The notes beneath the pieces are model-generated. The model had not been told where the DNA came from. It saw nothing but the letters and a program-made list of their open reading frames with translations, and searched no databases. A stretch of 64,000 nucleotides of DNA, taken from assembly GCA_051859045.1 (NCBI GenBank), contig JBHYGK010000002.1, positions 1 to 64,000 on the forward strand. The letters run 5' to 3'. The position numbers and the translations under genes were made by a program. Shown piece by piece: positions 28,270 through 38,079 of this stretch. Position 1 is the first letter of the stretch; each line of letters opens with the position of its first letter. This stretch comes from JBHYGK01 sp051859045 (GTDB lineage Bacteria > Pseudomonadota > Gammaproteobacteria > Xanthomonadales > Xanthomonadaceae).

Positions 28270-29022
28270 GTGCGGATCGACGTCGTCACCCTGTTCCCCG
28301 AGTTCATCCGCCAGTCCGCCGCGGTCGGCGTGGTGGGGCGCGCGCAGCAGCGCGGCCTGCTCGAGGTCGAGGCCTGGTTCCCGCGCGAGTACGCGCACGA
28401 CCGCCACCGCACCGTCGATGATCGCGTCTACGGCGGCGGCCCCGGCATGGTCATGCTGATCGACCCGCTGCGCGAATGCCTGCAGGCCGTGCGCGCGGCC
28501 GATCCCCGGCCCGCGCCCGTCATCTACATGAGCCCGCAGGGCGCGCCGCTGACCCAGGCCCGCGCCCGCCAGCTCGCCGCGATGCCGCGGCTGATCCTGC
28601 TCTGCGGCCGCTACGAGGGCGTCGACGAGCGCCTGCTGCAGGCCGAGGTGGACGAGGAGCTGTCGATCGGCGACTACGTGCTCAGCGGCGGCGAACTGGC
28701 CGCGGCCGTGGTCATCGACGCCGTCGGCCGGCTGCAGGAGGGCGCGCTGCAGCACGCCGAGTCGGCCTCGCAGGACAGCTTCGAGGATGGCCTGCTCGAC
28801 TGCCCGCATTACTCCCGCCCCGAGAAGCACCCGCTCGGCGACGTGCCGGCCGTGCTGGCCGGCGGCGACCACGCCGCGATCGCGCGCTGGCGCCGGCAGC
28901 AGGCCCTGGGCCGGACCTGGCTGCGCCGCCCCGACCTGCTCGAGGGCCGCGAACTCGGCCGCGAGGACCGCCGCCTGCTCGAGGCCTTCCAGGCCGACTG
29001 GCGCGCGCGCGCCGAGGGCTGA
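28270..29022 (+). CDS. trmD: tRNA (guanine-N1)-methyltransferase TrmD
   Basis: 250 aa from a GTG start that gives (M)RIDVVTLFPEF, the standard N-terminus; no ATG fits. SPOUT trefoil-knot motifs are LCGRYEGVDER, EELSIGDYVLSGGELAA and the substrate loop QDSFEDGLLDCPHYSRPE. It methylates G37 of tRNAs with GG anticodon endings, such as the tRNA-Pro at 43980, preventing +1 frameshifts. It is the third gene of the rpsP operon. Confidence 0.98.
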   Translation: MRIDVVTLFPEFIRQSAAVGVVGRAQQRGLLEVEAWFPREYAHDRHRTVDDRVYGGGPGMVMLIDPLRECLQAVRAADPRPAPVIYMSPQGAPLTQARARQLAAMPRLILLCGRYEGVDERLLQAEVDEELSIGDYVLSGGELAAAVVIDAVGRLQEGALQHAESASQDSFEDGLLDCPHYSRPEKHPLGDVPAVLAGGDHAAIARWRRQQALGRTWLRRPDLLEGRELGREDRRLLEAFQADWRARAEG

Positions 29023-29129
29023 TCCGGGCGCCGCGGGCCCGGGCGTGACCATCGGCCCATGAGCCGGCGGCCGAGGTCGCCGACCCTGTCGCTCCTGGGC
29101 CGGAGGCGCCGGCCGCGAGGACGCCACCC

Positions 29130-29315
29130 GTGACCGACGACCGCTCCCGCCGCCGACAGCGCCTGGCCGCGGCCGTGATCGGGCTGTTCGTGCTGGCCGC
29201 CGGCTGGCGGCTGGGGCAGGTGATCGCGGAGCGCGACGCCGTGTCCGCCCGCGCGGCCTGCGTCGAGGCCGGGGCGTCGTGCCCTCCGCCCGCGGAGCGC
29301 CCGCCGCAGGGCTGA
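29130..29315 (+). CDS. Possible small single-span membrane protein
   Basis: 61 aa from a GTG with CGAGG about 10 bases upstream. After a basic N-terminus (TDDRSRRRQRL), residues ~13-30 (AAAVIGLFVLAAGWRLGQVI) form one hydrophobic helix. The tail is short with two cysteines and ends Pro-rich. It fills the 430-base gap between trmD and rplS, which are usually adjacent. I do not know the family. Codon bias agrees with coding use, but such ORFs also arise by chance at this GC. Confidence 0.4.
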   Translation: MTDDRSRRRQRLAAAVIGLFVLAAGWRLGQVIAERDAVSARAACVEAGASCPPPAERPPQG

Positions 29316-29375
29316 CGCCCGCCGGGGCCCGCGACTTTTTCCACCGCCCCCCTAGCATTCGCCCACGGGCGCGGC

Positions 29376-29381
29376 TAGAAT
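29376..29381 (+). promoter_or_regulatory. -10 element of rplS
   Basis: TAGAAT, 72 bases before rplS. No good -35 is visible at 17-18 bases. It suggests rplS is transcribed apart from trmD. Confidence 0.5.
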
Positions 29382-29453
29382 GCGCGACTTCCCGACGCGC
29401 GTGCGCCCGCAGGGCGTCCCCGCCAATCAGAACGACATAAGGTCGGTGCCATC

Positions 29454-29819
29454 ATGAGCAAGCTCCTCCAGGAATTCGAAGCCGAGCAGATCCAGCGCCA
29501 GCTGCCTGCGTTCGGCCCGGGCGACACGGTCGTCGTCAACGTCAAGGTCAAGGAAGGCAACCGCGAGCGCATCCAGGCCTATGAAGGCGTGGTCATCGCG
29601 ATCAAGAACGCCGGCCTGAACTCGGCCTTCACCGTGCGCAAGATCTCGCACGGCTTCGGCGTCGAGCGCGTCTTCCAGACCCACAGCAAGATCATCGACT
29701 CCGTCGAGGTCAAGCGCCGTGGCAAGGTGCGCCAGGGCAAGCTGTACTACCTGCGCGACCTCGAGGGCAAGAAGGCCCGCATCAAGGAAGACCTGGCGGC
29801 CTACGCCAAGCAGTCCTGA
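29454..29819 (+). CDS. rplS: 50S ribosomal protein L19
   Basis: 121 aa. MSKLLQEFEAEQIQRQLPAFGPGDTV, VKVKEGNRERIQAYEGVVIA and the basic VKRRGKVRQGKLYYLRD segment are characteristic. L19 lies at the 30S-50S interface. The start has only a weak purine stretch (AAGGTCGG) upstream. A strong terminator follows 39 bases later. Confidence 0.99.
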   Translation: MSKLLQEFEAEQIQRQLPAFGPGDTVVVNVKVKEGNRERIQAYEGVVIAIKNAGLNSAFTVRKISHGFGVERVFQTHSKIIDSVEVKRRGKVRQGKLYYLRDLEGKKARIKEDLAAYAKQS

Positions 29820-29858
29820 TCGAACGCCGCACGCGCGCCCCGCGCGCTGCACCGCCGG

Positions 29859-29890
29859 ACGGCCGCCCTTGGGCGGCCGTTCGCGTTTCC
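29859..29890 (+). terminator. Terminator of rplS
   Basis: ACGGCCGCC, loop CTTG, GGCGGCCGT, then TCGCGTTT. Confidence 0.82.
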
Positions 29891-29924
29891 GGCCCCGGCG
29901 TTCGCGCGGCCCGCGGGCCAAGGC

Positions 29925-29954
29925 CTTGAATCCGCCCATGGCGCGCCTACCTCC
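29925..29954 (+). promoter_or_regulatory. Candidate sigma-32 promoter of htpG
   Basis: CTTGAA (29925-29930) matches the heat-shock -35 exactly; about 15 bases on, GCCTACCT (29945-29952) is a weak match to CCCCATnT. htpG is a heat-shock gene in E. coli. Confidence 0.35.
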
Positions 29955-29984
29955 CGCGCGTCCCGTCCACCGAGGAGCCCATCG

Positions 29985-31874
29985 ATGAGCACCGACGCCC
30001 CGACCGCCACCCCGACCACCCACGCCTTCCAGTCCGAAGTCCGCCAGGTGCTGCAGCTGGTGATCCACTCGCTGTACTCCAACAAGGACATCGTGCTGCG
30101 CGAGCTGGTGTCGAACGCGTCCGACGCCTGCGACAAGCTGCGCTTCCTCGCGCTGGCCGACGGCGCGCTGATGGAGGACGGCGCGCCGCTGCAGGTCGAC
30201 ATCGTCCCCGACGCCGCCGCGCGCACGCTGACCATCCGCGACACCGGCATCGGCATGGGCCGCGAGGAGCTGGTGGAGCACCTGGGCACGATCGCGCGCT
30301 CGGGCACCAAGGCCTTCCTCGAGGCGCTCGAGGCCGGGCAGAAGGCGGACGCCAACCTGATCGGCCAGTTCGGCGTGGGCTTCTATTCGGCCTTCATCAT
30401 CGCCGACCGCGTCGAGGTCACCAGCCGCCGCGCGGGCGCCACCGAGGCGTGGACCTGGGCCTCGGCCGGCGACGGCGAGTTCACCCTCGCGCCGGCGGCG
30501 GCGCACCCGCGCGGCACCTCGATCGTGCTGCACCTGCGCGAGGGCGAGGACGCCTGGCTGCAGGCCTGGCACCTGCGCGCGCTGGTGCACCGCTACTCCG
30601 AGCACATCGCGTTCCCGATCCGGCTGCCGGCGGAGGGCGAAGGCGCCGGGCCCGGCGCGATGGAGGCCATCAACCAGGCCTCGGCGCTGTGGACGCGGCC
30701 CAAGAACGAGCTCTCGTCCGAGGACTACCAGGGCTTCTACCGCCACCTCGCCCACGATGGCGGCGAGGCGCTGGCGTGGACGCACAACCGCGTGGAGGGG
30801 AACCAGAACTTCAGCGCGCTGCTGTACGTGCCCGCGCGCGCGCCCTTCGAGTGGATGCTGGGCGGGCGCGACGAGCGCAAGGGGCTGAAGCTCTACGTCA
30901 AGCGCGTCTTCATCATGGATGCCGCCGAGCAGATGCTGCCGGCCTACCTGCGCTTCGTGCGCGGCGTCATCGATTCCGACGACCTGCCGCTCAACGTCAG
31001 CCGCGAGATCCTGCAGCACAACCGCCAGGTCGAGCGCATCAAGGGCGCGTTGACCAAGCGCGTGCTCGACCTGCTCGAGCGCCTGGCCCGCGAGGAGCCC
31101 GGGAAGTACGCGACGTTCTGGGACGCCTTCGGCCACGTGCTCAAGGAGGGCCTGGCCGAGGACCCGGCGAACGCCGAGCGCCTGATGGGCCTGATGCGCT
31201 TCGCCTCGACCGCGGGCGAGGGCCCGGTGCCGCGCACGTCGCTGGCCGAGTACGTGGCGCGCAAGCCCGTGGCCCAGGACGCGATCTACTACCTCACCGC
31301 CGACGGCTGGGGCGCGGCCAAGGGCAGCCCCCAGCTCGAGGGCTTCCGTGCCCGCGGCGTCGAGGTGCTGCTGCTGCACGAGCGCATCGACGAGTGGGCG
31401 GCGCAGCACTTCGACGCGTTCGAGTCGCTGCCGCTGCGCAACATCAGCAAGGGCGAGCTCGACCTCTCGGCGCTGGGCGAGGCCCCGGCCGACGCCGGCC
31501 GCGAGGCCGCGCTGCGCGAGGCCGGCCCGGTGCTCGAGAAGCTCAAGGCCGTGCTGGGCGCGAAGGTGGAGCAGGTGCGCGCGTCGAGCCGCCTGGTGGC
31601 CTCGCCCTCGTGCCTGGTCACCGGCGAGCACGACCTCGCGCCGCACCTGCAGCGCCTGCTCGCGGCCAGCGGCCAGGCCATGCCGGCCAGCGCGCCGGTG
31701 CTCGAGGTGAACCCCGCGCATCCGCTGCTGGCGCGCTTCGGGGCCGAGGCCGACGAGGCGCGTGCCGGCGACATCGCCGAGCTGCTGCTCGAGCAGGCCC
31801 AGGTGGCCGCGGGCGCGCAGCTCGAGGACCCGGCCGCGTTCCTGGCCCGGATCAACCGGCTGCTGCTGGGCTGA
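29985..31874 (+). CDS. htpG: Molecular chaperone HtpG (bacterial Hsp90)
   Basis: 629 aa. The N-terminal GHKL ATPase shows FQSEVRQVLQLVIHSLYSNKDI, ELVSNASDACDKLRF, DTGIGMGREEL and GQFGVGFYSAF. The middle domain has the catalytic Arg region NVSREILQHN. The C-terminal dimerisation part contains SSRLVASPSCLV. It is a cytosolic ATP-dependent chaperone. AGGAG lies 8 bases before the ATG. It is monocistronic, with a duplicated hairpin downstream shared with the convergent PepSY gene. Confidence 0.99.
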   Translation: MSTDAPTATPTTHAFQSEVRQVLQLVIHSLYSNKDIVLRELVSNASDACDKLRFLALADGALMEDGAPLQVDIVPDAAARTLTIRDTGIGMGREELVEHLGTIARSGTKAFLEALEAGQKADANLIGQFGVGFYSAFIIADRVEVTSRRAGATEAWTWASAGDGEFTLAPAAAHPRGTSIVLHLREGEDAWLQAWHLRALVHRYSEHIAFPIRLPAEGEGAGPGAMEAINQASALWTRPKNELSSEDYQGFYRHLAHDGGEALAWTHNRVEGNQNFSALLYVPARAPFEWMLGGRDERKGLKLYVKRVFIMDAAEQMLPAYLRFVRGVIDSDDLPLNVSREILQHNRQVERIKGALTKRVLDLLERLAREEPGKYATFWDAFGHVLKEGLAEDPANAERLMGLMRFASTAGEGPVPRTSLAEYVARKPVAQDAIYYLTADGWGAAKGSPQLEGFRARGVEVLLLHERIDEWAAQHFDAFESLPLRNISKGELDLSALGEAPADAGREAALREAGPVLEKLKAVLGAKVEQVRASSRLVASPSCLVTGEHDLAPHLQRLLAASGQAMPASAPVLEVNPAHPLLARFGAEADEARAGDIAELLLEQAQVAAGAQLEDPAAFLARINRLLLG

Positions 31875-31888
31875 GGTCGCCGGGCGGG

Positions 31889-31956
31889 CCTGCAACGACA
31901 AGGGCCGCCCGAGGGCGGCGCGCCTGCAACGAGAAGGGCCGCCCGAGGGCGGCCCT
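31889..31956 (+). repeat. 34-base tandem duplication around the htpG terminator
   Basis: Two copies, 31889-31922 and 31923-31956, differ at only a few bases (ACAAG against AGAAG, and the last bases). Both begin CCTGCAACGA and contain GGGCCGCCCGAGGGCGGC. Only the second keeps the full terminator stem. Confidence 0.9.
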
Positions 31957-31957
31957 T
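31934..31957. terminator. Bidirectional terminator of htpG and the PepSY gene
   Basis: AAGGGCCGCC, loop CGAG, GGCGGCCCTT, followed by GTTC on the plus strand and by CTCGTTGC on the minus strand. Confidence 0.75.
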
Positions 31958-31985
31958 GTTCATCCTGCCGTGCGTGGACGTGGGA

Positions 31986-32432
31986 TCAGTCGCCCCACTC
32001 GACGTCGCTGTGCAGCACGCGGCCGTCGGTGCCGGCGAGGCGCAGCTCCACGCGCTGGCCGCGCGGGTCGATCGCCTCGGCGCTCCAGGTGCCGCCGTCG
32101 CGGTCGATGTCGTTGGCCTGGGTGTAGCCCTGGCGCTCGAGCGCGGCGAGCACGCCCGCCAGGTCGAGCTGGCCGGCGGCGTTGGCGTCGTCGAACACCT
32201 CGCCGGTGGCCGGGTCGACGTGGACCTCGGTCCAGCGGCCGTCGGCGCGGCGGACCTCGGCCTCCCACAGGCCGTCGTCGAACTCGACCTCCTGCACCTC
32301 GGCGTAGCCGGCGGCGGCGAGGGTGGCCGCCACGTCGCTCGAGCCGCGCAGGTCGGCGGCGAGGACGGCGAGCGGGGTGAGGGCGGCGAGGGTGGCGGCG
32401 AGGATCGTGGTCTTGATGGCGATGGACGTCAT
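31986..32432 (-). CDS. Exported PepSY-domain protein (two repeats)
   Basis: 148 aa. The signal peptide covers residues ~1-25 (AALTPLAVLAAD). The mature protein contains two PepSY-like units: one around AATLAAAGYAEVQEVEFDDGLWEAEVRRADGRW with HVDPATGEV, and one around GVLAALERQGYTQANDIDRDGGTW with a terminal LAGTDGRVL strand. The mature protein is acidic. PepSY domains are often periplasmic modulators or inhibitors. It is divergent from a second PepSY gene that leads a two-component operon, so the two probably share regulation. Confidence 0.85.
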   Translation of the reverse strand: MTSIAIKTTILAATLAALTPLAVLAADLRGSSDVAATLAAAGYAEVQEVEFDDGLWEAEVRRADGRWTEVHVDPATGEVFDDANAAGQLDLAGVLAALERQGYTQANDIDRDGGTWSAEAIDPRGQRVELRLAGTDGRVLHSDVEWGD

Positions 32433-32518
32433 GGCGGTGCTCCGTGTCGTGGGGGGGAGGCGGAGGCCGTGGCGGCCCCCGTTGGAAGCGCAGTCTCCGG
32501 ATCCCCCCTAACCGGGGT

Positions 32519-32547
32519 TTGATCGCCGGGTTCACCGGGCGTTTAAT
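32519..32547 (+). promoter_or_regulatory. Promoter of the PepSY-response regulator-kinase operon
   Basis: TTGATC (32519-32524), 17 bases, TTTAAT (32542-32547). Transcription would start near 32554, which makes the upstream ATG at 32546 an unlikely start codon. Confidence 0.7.
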
Positions 32548-32572
32548 GGACGCGACCAGCATGCGAGCCCTG

Positions 32573-32916
32573 ATGCAGACCCCCGCGCGCCCCCGCCCGA
32601 TCCCCGTCCGCCGCGCCGCCGCGGCCGCCGCCGCCGTGTGCCTGGGGCTCGCGGCCCTGCTGGCCCCGGCGGCGCTCGCCGCGGACGACGAGGACGTCCG
32701 CCGCGCCCGCGAGGCGGTCGCCGCGGGCGCCTACGTCTCGCTCGAGGCGATCATCGCCGACGCGCTCCGCCGCATCCCCGGCACCGTCGTCGACGTCGAC
32801 CTCGACATCGACGACGACGAGTACGAGATCGAGGTGCTCGACGCCGACGGCGTGGTCTGGGAGCTCGAGTACGACGCCCGCAGCGGCCGGTTGACCGACA
32901 TCGAGCGCGACGACTG

Positions 32917-32917
<1 letters not shown>
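32573..32917 (+). CDS. Exported acidic PepSY-domain protein in a two-component operon
   Basis: 114 aa from the ATG at 32573; ATGs at 32561 and 32546 are in frame, but 32546 lies upstream of the predicted transcription start. The N-terminus is a signal peptide (RRAAAAAAAVCLGLAALL, cleavage after AALA). One PepSY domain follows: REAVAAGAYVSLEAIIADAL, then IPGTVVDVDLDIDDDEYEIE and EYDARSGRLTDIERDD. Half of the last 50 residues are Asp/Glu. Its stop overlaps the response regulator start by one base (TGATG), so the three genes are translationally coupled. It may sense or damp the signal read by the kinase; that is inference. Confidence 0.85.
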
Positions 32918-33575
<658 letters not shown>

Positions 33576-33579
<4 letters not shown>

Positions 33580-34916
33580 GCGCCCGCCGCTCGCTGCGGC
33601 GGCGCCTGCTGCTGGCGGGCGTCGCCGGCATCGCGCTGGTGGCCGTGCTGGCGGCGTGGCTGCTGGGCGAGGCCTTCGAGCGCGCCGCGGGGCGCGCGTT
33701 CGAGCGCGCGCTGGGCAACGAGCACGCGGCGCTGGTGGGCCTGCTCGAGGCGCTGCCCGACGGCAGCGTGGGGCTGCGCGAGCCGCCCGGCGACGCCCGC
33801 TACGCGCGCCCGTACTCCGGCGCGTACTGGCAGGTGGGCGAGGGGGCGTCGGCGCTGCGCTCGCGCTCGCTGTGGGACGCCGAGGTGGCGCTGCCGCCCG
33901 CCCGCGCCGACGGCCGCCGCGAGGTGCTGCGCGTCGCGGGGCCGTCCGGGCAGTCGCTGCGGGTGGTCCGCCAGCGCGTGCGGCTGCCGCGCGCGAACCT
34001 CGACGTGGTGGCGTGGATGGCCGCCGACGACGCGCCGGTGCGCGAGGAAGTGGCCGATTTCCGCGCGCTCGCGGCCGCGGCGGTGGGCCTGCTCTCGGCG
34101 CTGTTCCTGGGCGTGCTGGCGGTGCAGGTGCAGGTGGGCCTGCGCCCCCTGCGCGCGCTGGCGGAGGCCCTGGGGCGGGTGCGCCGCGGCGACCAGGACC
34201 GGCTCGAGGTGGCGGGCCTGCCCGGCGAGATCGCGCCGCTGGCCGGCCACCTCAACGAACTGCTCGAGCACCACGAGCGCGCGATGGCGCGCGCCCGGCA
34301 CGCCGCCGCTGACCTCGCCCATGCGCTCAAGACCCCGCTGGCCGTGCTCGACGCGGCGGCCCAGCGCCCCGGCCCCGAGCTGCCGGCGGTGGTGCGCGAG
34401 CAGGGCGAGCGCATGCAGGTGGCGGTGCGCCGCCAGCTGGCCTCGAGCGCCGGCGCGGACTTCCGCGCGCGCACCCCGGTGGCGCCGGTGGCGCGCACGC
34501 TGGCCGGCATGTTGGCCAGCGTGCACCGCGGGCGCGGCGTGGCGATCGACGTCGACGTGCCCGATGGGCTGCGCTTTCCCGGTTCGGCCGAGGACCTCGA
34601 GGAGATCCTCGGCAACCTGATGGACAACGCCTGCAAGTGGGCCGCCGGCCGGGTGCGCGTCGGCGCGGCCGCCGAGGGCGAGGGCGGGCTGGCGCTGTGG
34701 GTCGACGACGACGGCCCGGGCCTGCCGCCGGAGGAGGCCGAGCGGGCGCTCGGCCGCGGCGTGCGGCTCGACGAGCGCGTCCAGGGCTCGGGGCTCGGGC
34801 TCGCGATCGTCGACGACCTGGTCCGCGCGCATGGCGGCCGGCTGGCGCTGGAGCGCGCGCCCGCCGGCGGCCTGCGCGCGCGGGTCGCGCTCGCCCCGGC
34901 CGGCGCCGCGCGCTAG
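33576..34916 (+). CDS. Sensor histidine kinase (PhoQ/QseC-like)
   Basis: 446 aa from a GTG overlapping the regulator stop by four bases. TM1 is at ~12-30, a periplasmic sensor region at ~31-160, TM2 at ~163-184, HAMP to ~235, and the H-box DLAHALKTPLAVLD with phospho-accepting H249. The ATPase domain shows the N-box NLMDNACKWA, the G1 box DDDGPGLPPEEAE and the G2 box GSGLGLAIV. The periplasmic domain lacks an obvious acidic cluster of PhoQ type. The ligand is unknown. The two PepSY proteins next door are candidate signal partners. Confidence 0.94.
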
Positions 34917-34952
34917 CATCCGCGCCCCGCGACCGCGCCCGCCCGCCTCCCG

Positions 34953-35399
<447 letters not shown>

Positions 35400-35417
35400 G
35401 CGACGCGCGGCGTCGGC

Positions 35418-38030
35418 TCAGAGCATCCGCTTGAGCCGGTAGACCAGGTCCAGCGCCTCGCGCGGGCTCAGCGCGTCGGGGTCGATGCCGGCCAGCAGGC
35501 TGGTGGCGGGGGAGGGCGCGGGCGGGGCGAACAGGCCCAGCTGCGGGGTGGGCTCCGCCCGCGCGGGCGCGCCCGGCGCGGGCGGCGCGGCCAGGTCCGG
35601 CGCGCCGCCGTCCACCGCCACCGCGCTCGCGCCGCCGGCCTCCAGCGCCGCGAGGTGGCCGCGGGCGTCGTCGACGACGCTGCGCGGCAGGCCGGCCAGC
35701 GCGGCCACCTGCAGGCCGAAGCTGCGGTTGGCCGGGCCGTCCTTGACCGCGTGCATGAACACCAGCCGCTCGCCGTGCTCGACCGCGTCGAGGTGGACGT
35801 TGGCGATGCCGCTGCCCGGCCGGGCCAGCGCGGTGAGCTCGAAGTAATGCGTCGCGAACAGCGTCATCGCGCGGTTGGCGTGGGCGAGGTGCAGCGCGCA
35901 GGCCTTGGCCAGCGCGAGGCCGTCGTAGGTGGAGGTGCCGCGGCCGATCTCGTCCATCAGCACCAGCGAGCGCTCGGAGGCGTGGTGGAGGATGTAGGCG
36001 GTCTCGGCCATCTCGACCATGAAGGTGGAGTGGCCGCGGGCGAGGTCGTCGCCGGCGCCGATGCGGGTGAGGATGCGGTCGATCGGGCCGATCGCGCAGG
36101 CGCTGGCCGGCACGAAGCTGCCGATGTGCGCCAGCAGCACCACCAGCGCGGCCTGGCGCATGTAGGTGCTCTTGCCGCCCATGTTCGGGCCGGTCACCAC
36201 CAGCATCCGCCGCTCCGGGCCGAGCGCCAGGTCGTTGGGCTCGAAGGGCTCGTCGCGCACGGCCTCCACCACCGGGTGGCGGCCGCGCAGGATCTCGAGG
36301 CCGGGCGCGTCGCGCAGCTCGGGCCGCACCCAGTCCAGCGCGGCCGCGCGCTCGGCGAAGGCCAGCAGCACGTCCACCTCGGCCAGCGCCTGGGCGCAGC
36401 GCTTGAGTGGCTGCAGCACGGCGTTGAGGCGGTCGAGCAGGTCCTCGTACAGGCCGCGCTCGCGCGCCAGCGAGCGCTCCCGCGCCGAGAGCACCTTGTC
36501 CTCGAAGGCCTTGAGCTCCTCGGTGATGTAGCGCTCCGCCCCGGTGAGGGTCTGGCGGCGGGTGTAGTGCGTCGGCACCTTGGCGGCGTGGGCCTTGCCG
36601 ACCTCCAGGTAGTAGCCGTGCACGCGGTTGTAGCCGACCTTCAGGGTGGCGATGCCGCTGGCCTCGCGCTCGCGCAGCTCGAGGTCGGCGAGGAACTGGT
36701 CGGCGCGGGTGGAGAGCGTGCGCAGCTCGTCGAGCTCGGCGTCGTAGCCCTCGGCCAGCACGCCGCCGTCGCGCAGCAGCACCGGCGGATGCGTCGTGAC
36801 CGCGCTGGCCAGCAGGTGGTGGGTGGCGGCGTGCTCGCCGAGCTCGGCGGCCAGCGCCTGCAGGCGCGGGGCCTCGAGCGGCAGCAGCGCCTCGCGCAGC
36901 GACGGCAGCAGGGCCAGGCCGTCGCGCAGCGTGCTGAGGTCGCGCGGGCGGGCGCTGCGCAGGGCCACGCGGGTGAGGATGCGCTCGAGGTCGCCGACGC
37001 CGCGGAAGGCCTCGCGCAGCGCGTCGGCGGCGCGCGTGTCGACCAGCATCGCCACCGCGTCGTGGCGGCCGCGCAGCGTGGCGCGGTCGCGCAGCGGGCG
37101 GTGCAGCCAGCGCCGCAGCAGGCGGCCGCCCATCGGGGTCACGGTGGCGTCGAGCACGCCCAGCAGCGTGTGCTCCACGCGGCCGTCGGTGCGCGCGTCG
37201 AGCTCGAGGTGGCGGCGCGTGGCGGCGTTCATCGCGATGCCGTCGCCGGCCTGCTCGAGCGCCAGCGAGGTCAGGTGGGGCAGGGCCTGCTTCTGGGTCT
37301 CCTCGAGGTAGTGCAGCAGCGAGCCGGCCGCGGCGATCGCGCGCGGGTGGCCCTCGAGGCCGAAGGCGTCGAGGTCGCGGACCTGGAAGAAGCGCGTCAG
37401 CGCGCGCCGGCCGGCCTCGGCCTCGAAGTGCCAGGGCGCGCGCCGGCGCAGGCCGGTGCGGCCGAGCAGGGCGGGCGCCCAGCCGTCCTCGTCGGGCAGC
37501 AGCAGTTCGGCGGGCTCCAGCCGGGCCACCTCGGCCAGCAGCGCGTCCTCGTCGGGCACCTCGCTGGCCAGGAAGCGGCCGCCGGCGACGTCGGCCCAGG
37601 CCAGGCCGAAGCCCTCGCGGCCGCGCGCGATCGCCATCAGCAGGGTCTCGCGGCGCTCGTCCAGCAGGGCCTCGTCGGTGACCGTGCCCGGGGTGACCAC
37701 GCGGACCACCTTGCGCTCCACCAGGCCCTTGGCCAGCGCCGGGTCGCCGATCTGCTCGCAGATCGCCACCGACTCGCCCAGCTGCACCAGCCGCGCCAGG
37801 TAGCCCTCGGCCGCGTGCACCGGCACGCCGGCCATCGGGATCGGCGCGCCCGCCGAGCTGCCGCGCTGGGTCAGGGTGATGTCGAGCAGGCGCGCGGCCT
37901 TGCGGGCGTCGTCGTAGAACAGCTCGTAGAAATCGCCCATCCGGAAGAACACCAGGATGTCGGGATGCTCGGCCTTGGCGGCGAAGAACTGCCGCATGAG
38001 CGGGGTGTGCTGGTCGGTCGGGGCGGACAT
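35418..38030 (-). CDS. mutS: DNA mismatch repair protein MutS
   Basis: 870 aa from ATG 38030 (MSAPTDQHTPLMRQFFAAK); the longer frame upstream is shadow. The mismatch-reading GxFxE region is RMGDFYELFYDDA (~36-48). The ATPase has Walker A TGPNMGGKSTY (~620), LVLMDEIGRGTSTYDG (Walker B) and the ATHYFELT helix. The C-terminal ~60 residues before the MutS dimerisation tail are Ala/Pro-rich. It scans for mispairs together with MutL, which is not in the window. It is divergent from pncC. Confidence 0.99.
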   Translation of the reverse strand: MSAPTDQHTPLMRQFFAAKAEHPDILVFFRMGDFYELFYDDARKAARLLDITLTQRGSSAGAPIPMAGVPVHAAEGYLARLVQLGESVAICEQIGDPALAKGLVERKVVRVVTPGTVTDEALLDERRETLLMAIARGREGFGLAWADVAGGRFLASEVPDEDALLAEVARLEPAELLLPDEDGWAPALLGRTGLRRRAPWHFEAEAGRRALTRFFQVRDLDAFGLEGHPRAIAAAGSLLHYLEETQKQALPHLTSLALEQAGDGIAMNAATRRHLELDARTDGRVEHTLLGVLDATVTPMGGRLLRRWLHRPLRDRATLRGRHDAVAMLVDTRAADALREAFRGVGDLERILTRVALRSARPRDLSTLRDGLALLPSLREALLPLEAPRLQALAAELGEHAATHHLLASAVTTHPPVLLRDGGVLAEGYDAELDELRTLSTRADQFLADLELREREASGIATLKVGYNRVHGYYLEVGKAHAAKVPTHYTRRQTLTGAERYITEELKAFEDKVLSARERSLARERGLYEDLLDRLNAVLQPLKRCAQALAEVDVLLAFAERAAALDWVRPELRDAPGLEILRGRHPVVEAVRDEPFEPNDLALGPERRMLVVTGPNMGGKSTYMRQAALVVLLAHIGSFVPASACAIGPIDRILTRIGAGDDLARGHSTFMVEMAETAYILHHASERSLVLMDEIGRGTSTYDGLALAKACALHLAHANRAMTLFATHYFELTALARPGSGIANVHLDAVEHGERLVFMHAVKDGPANRSFGLQVAALAGLPRSVVDDARGHLAALEAGGASAVAVDGGAPDLAAPPAPGAPARAEPTPQLGLFAPPAPSPATSLLAGIDPDALSPREALDLVYRLKRML

Positions 38031-38079
38031 CCGGGGCGATTCGGGGTAGAAAGGCGGCCCGAGAGTGTGCCCGAAGCCC

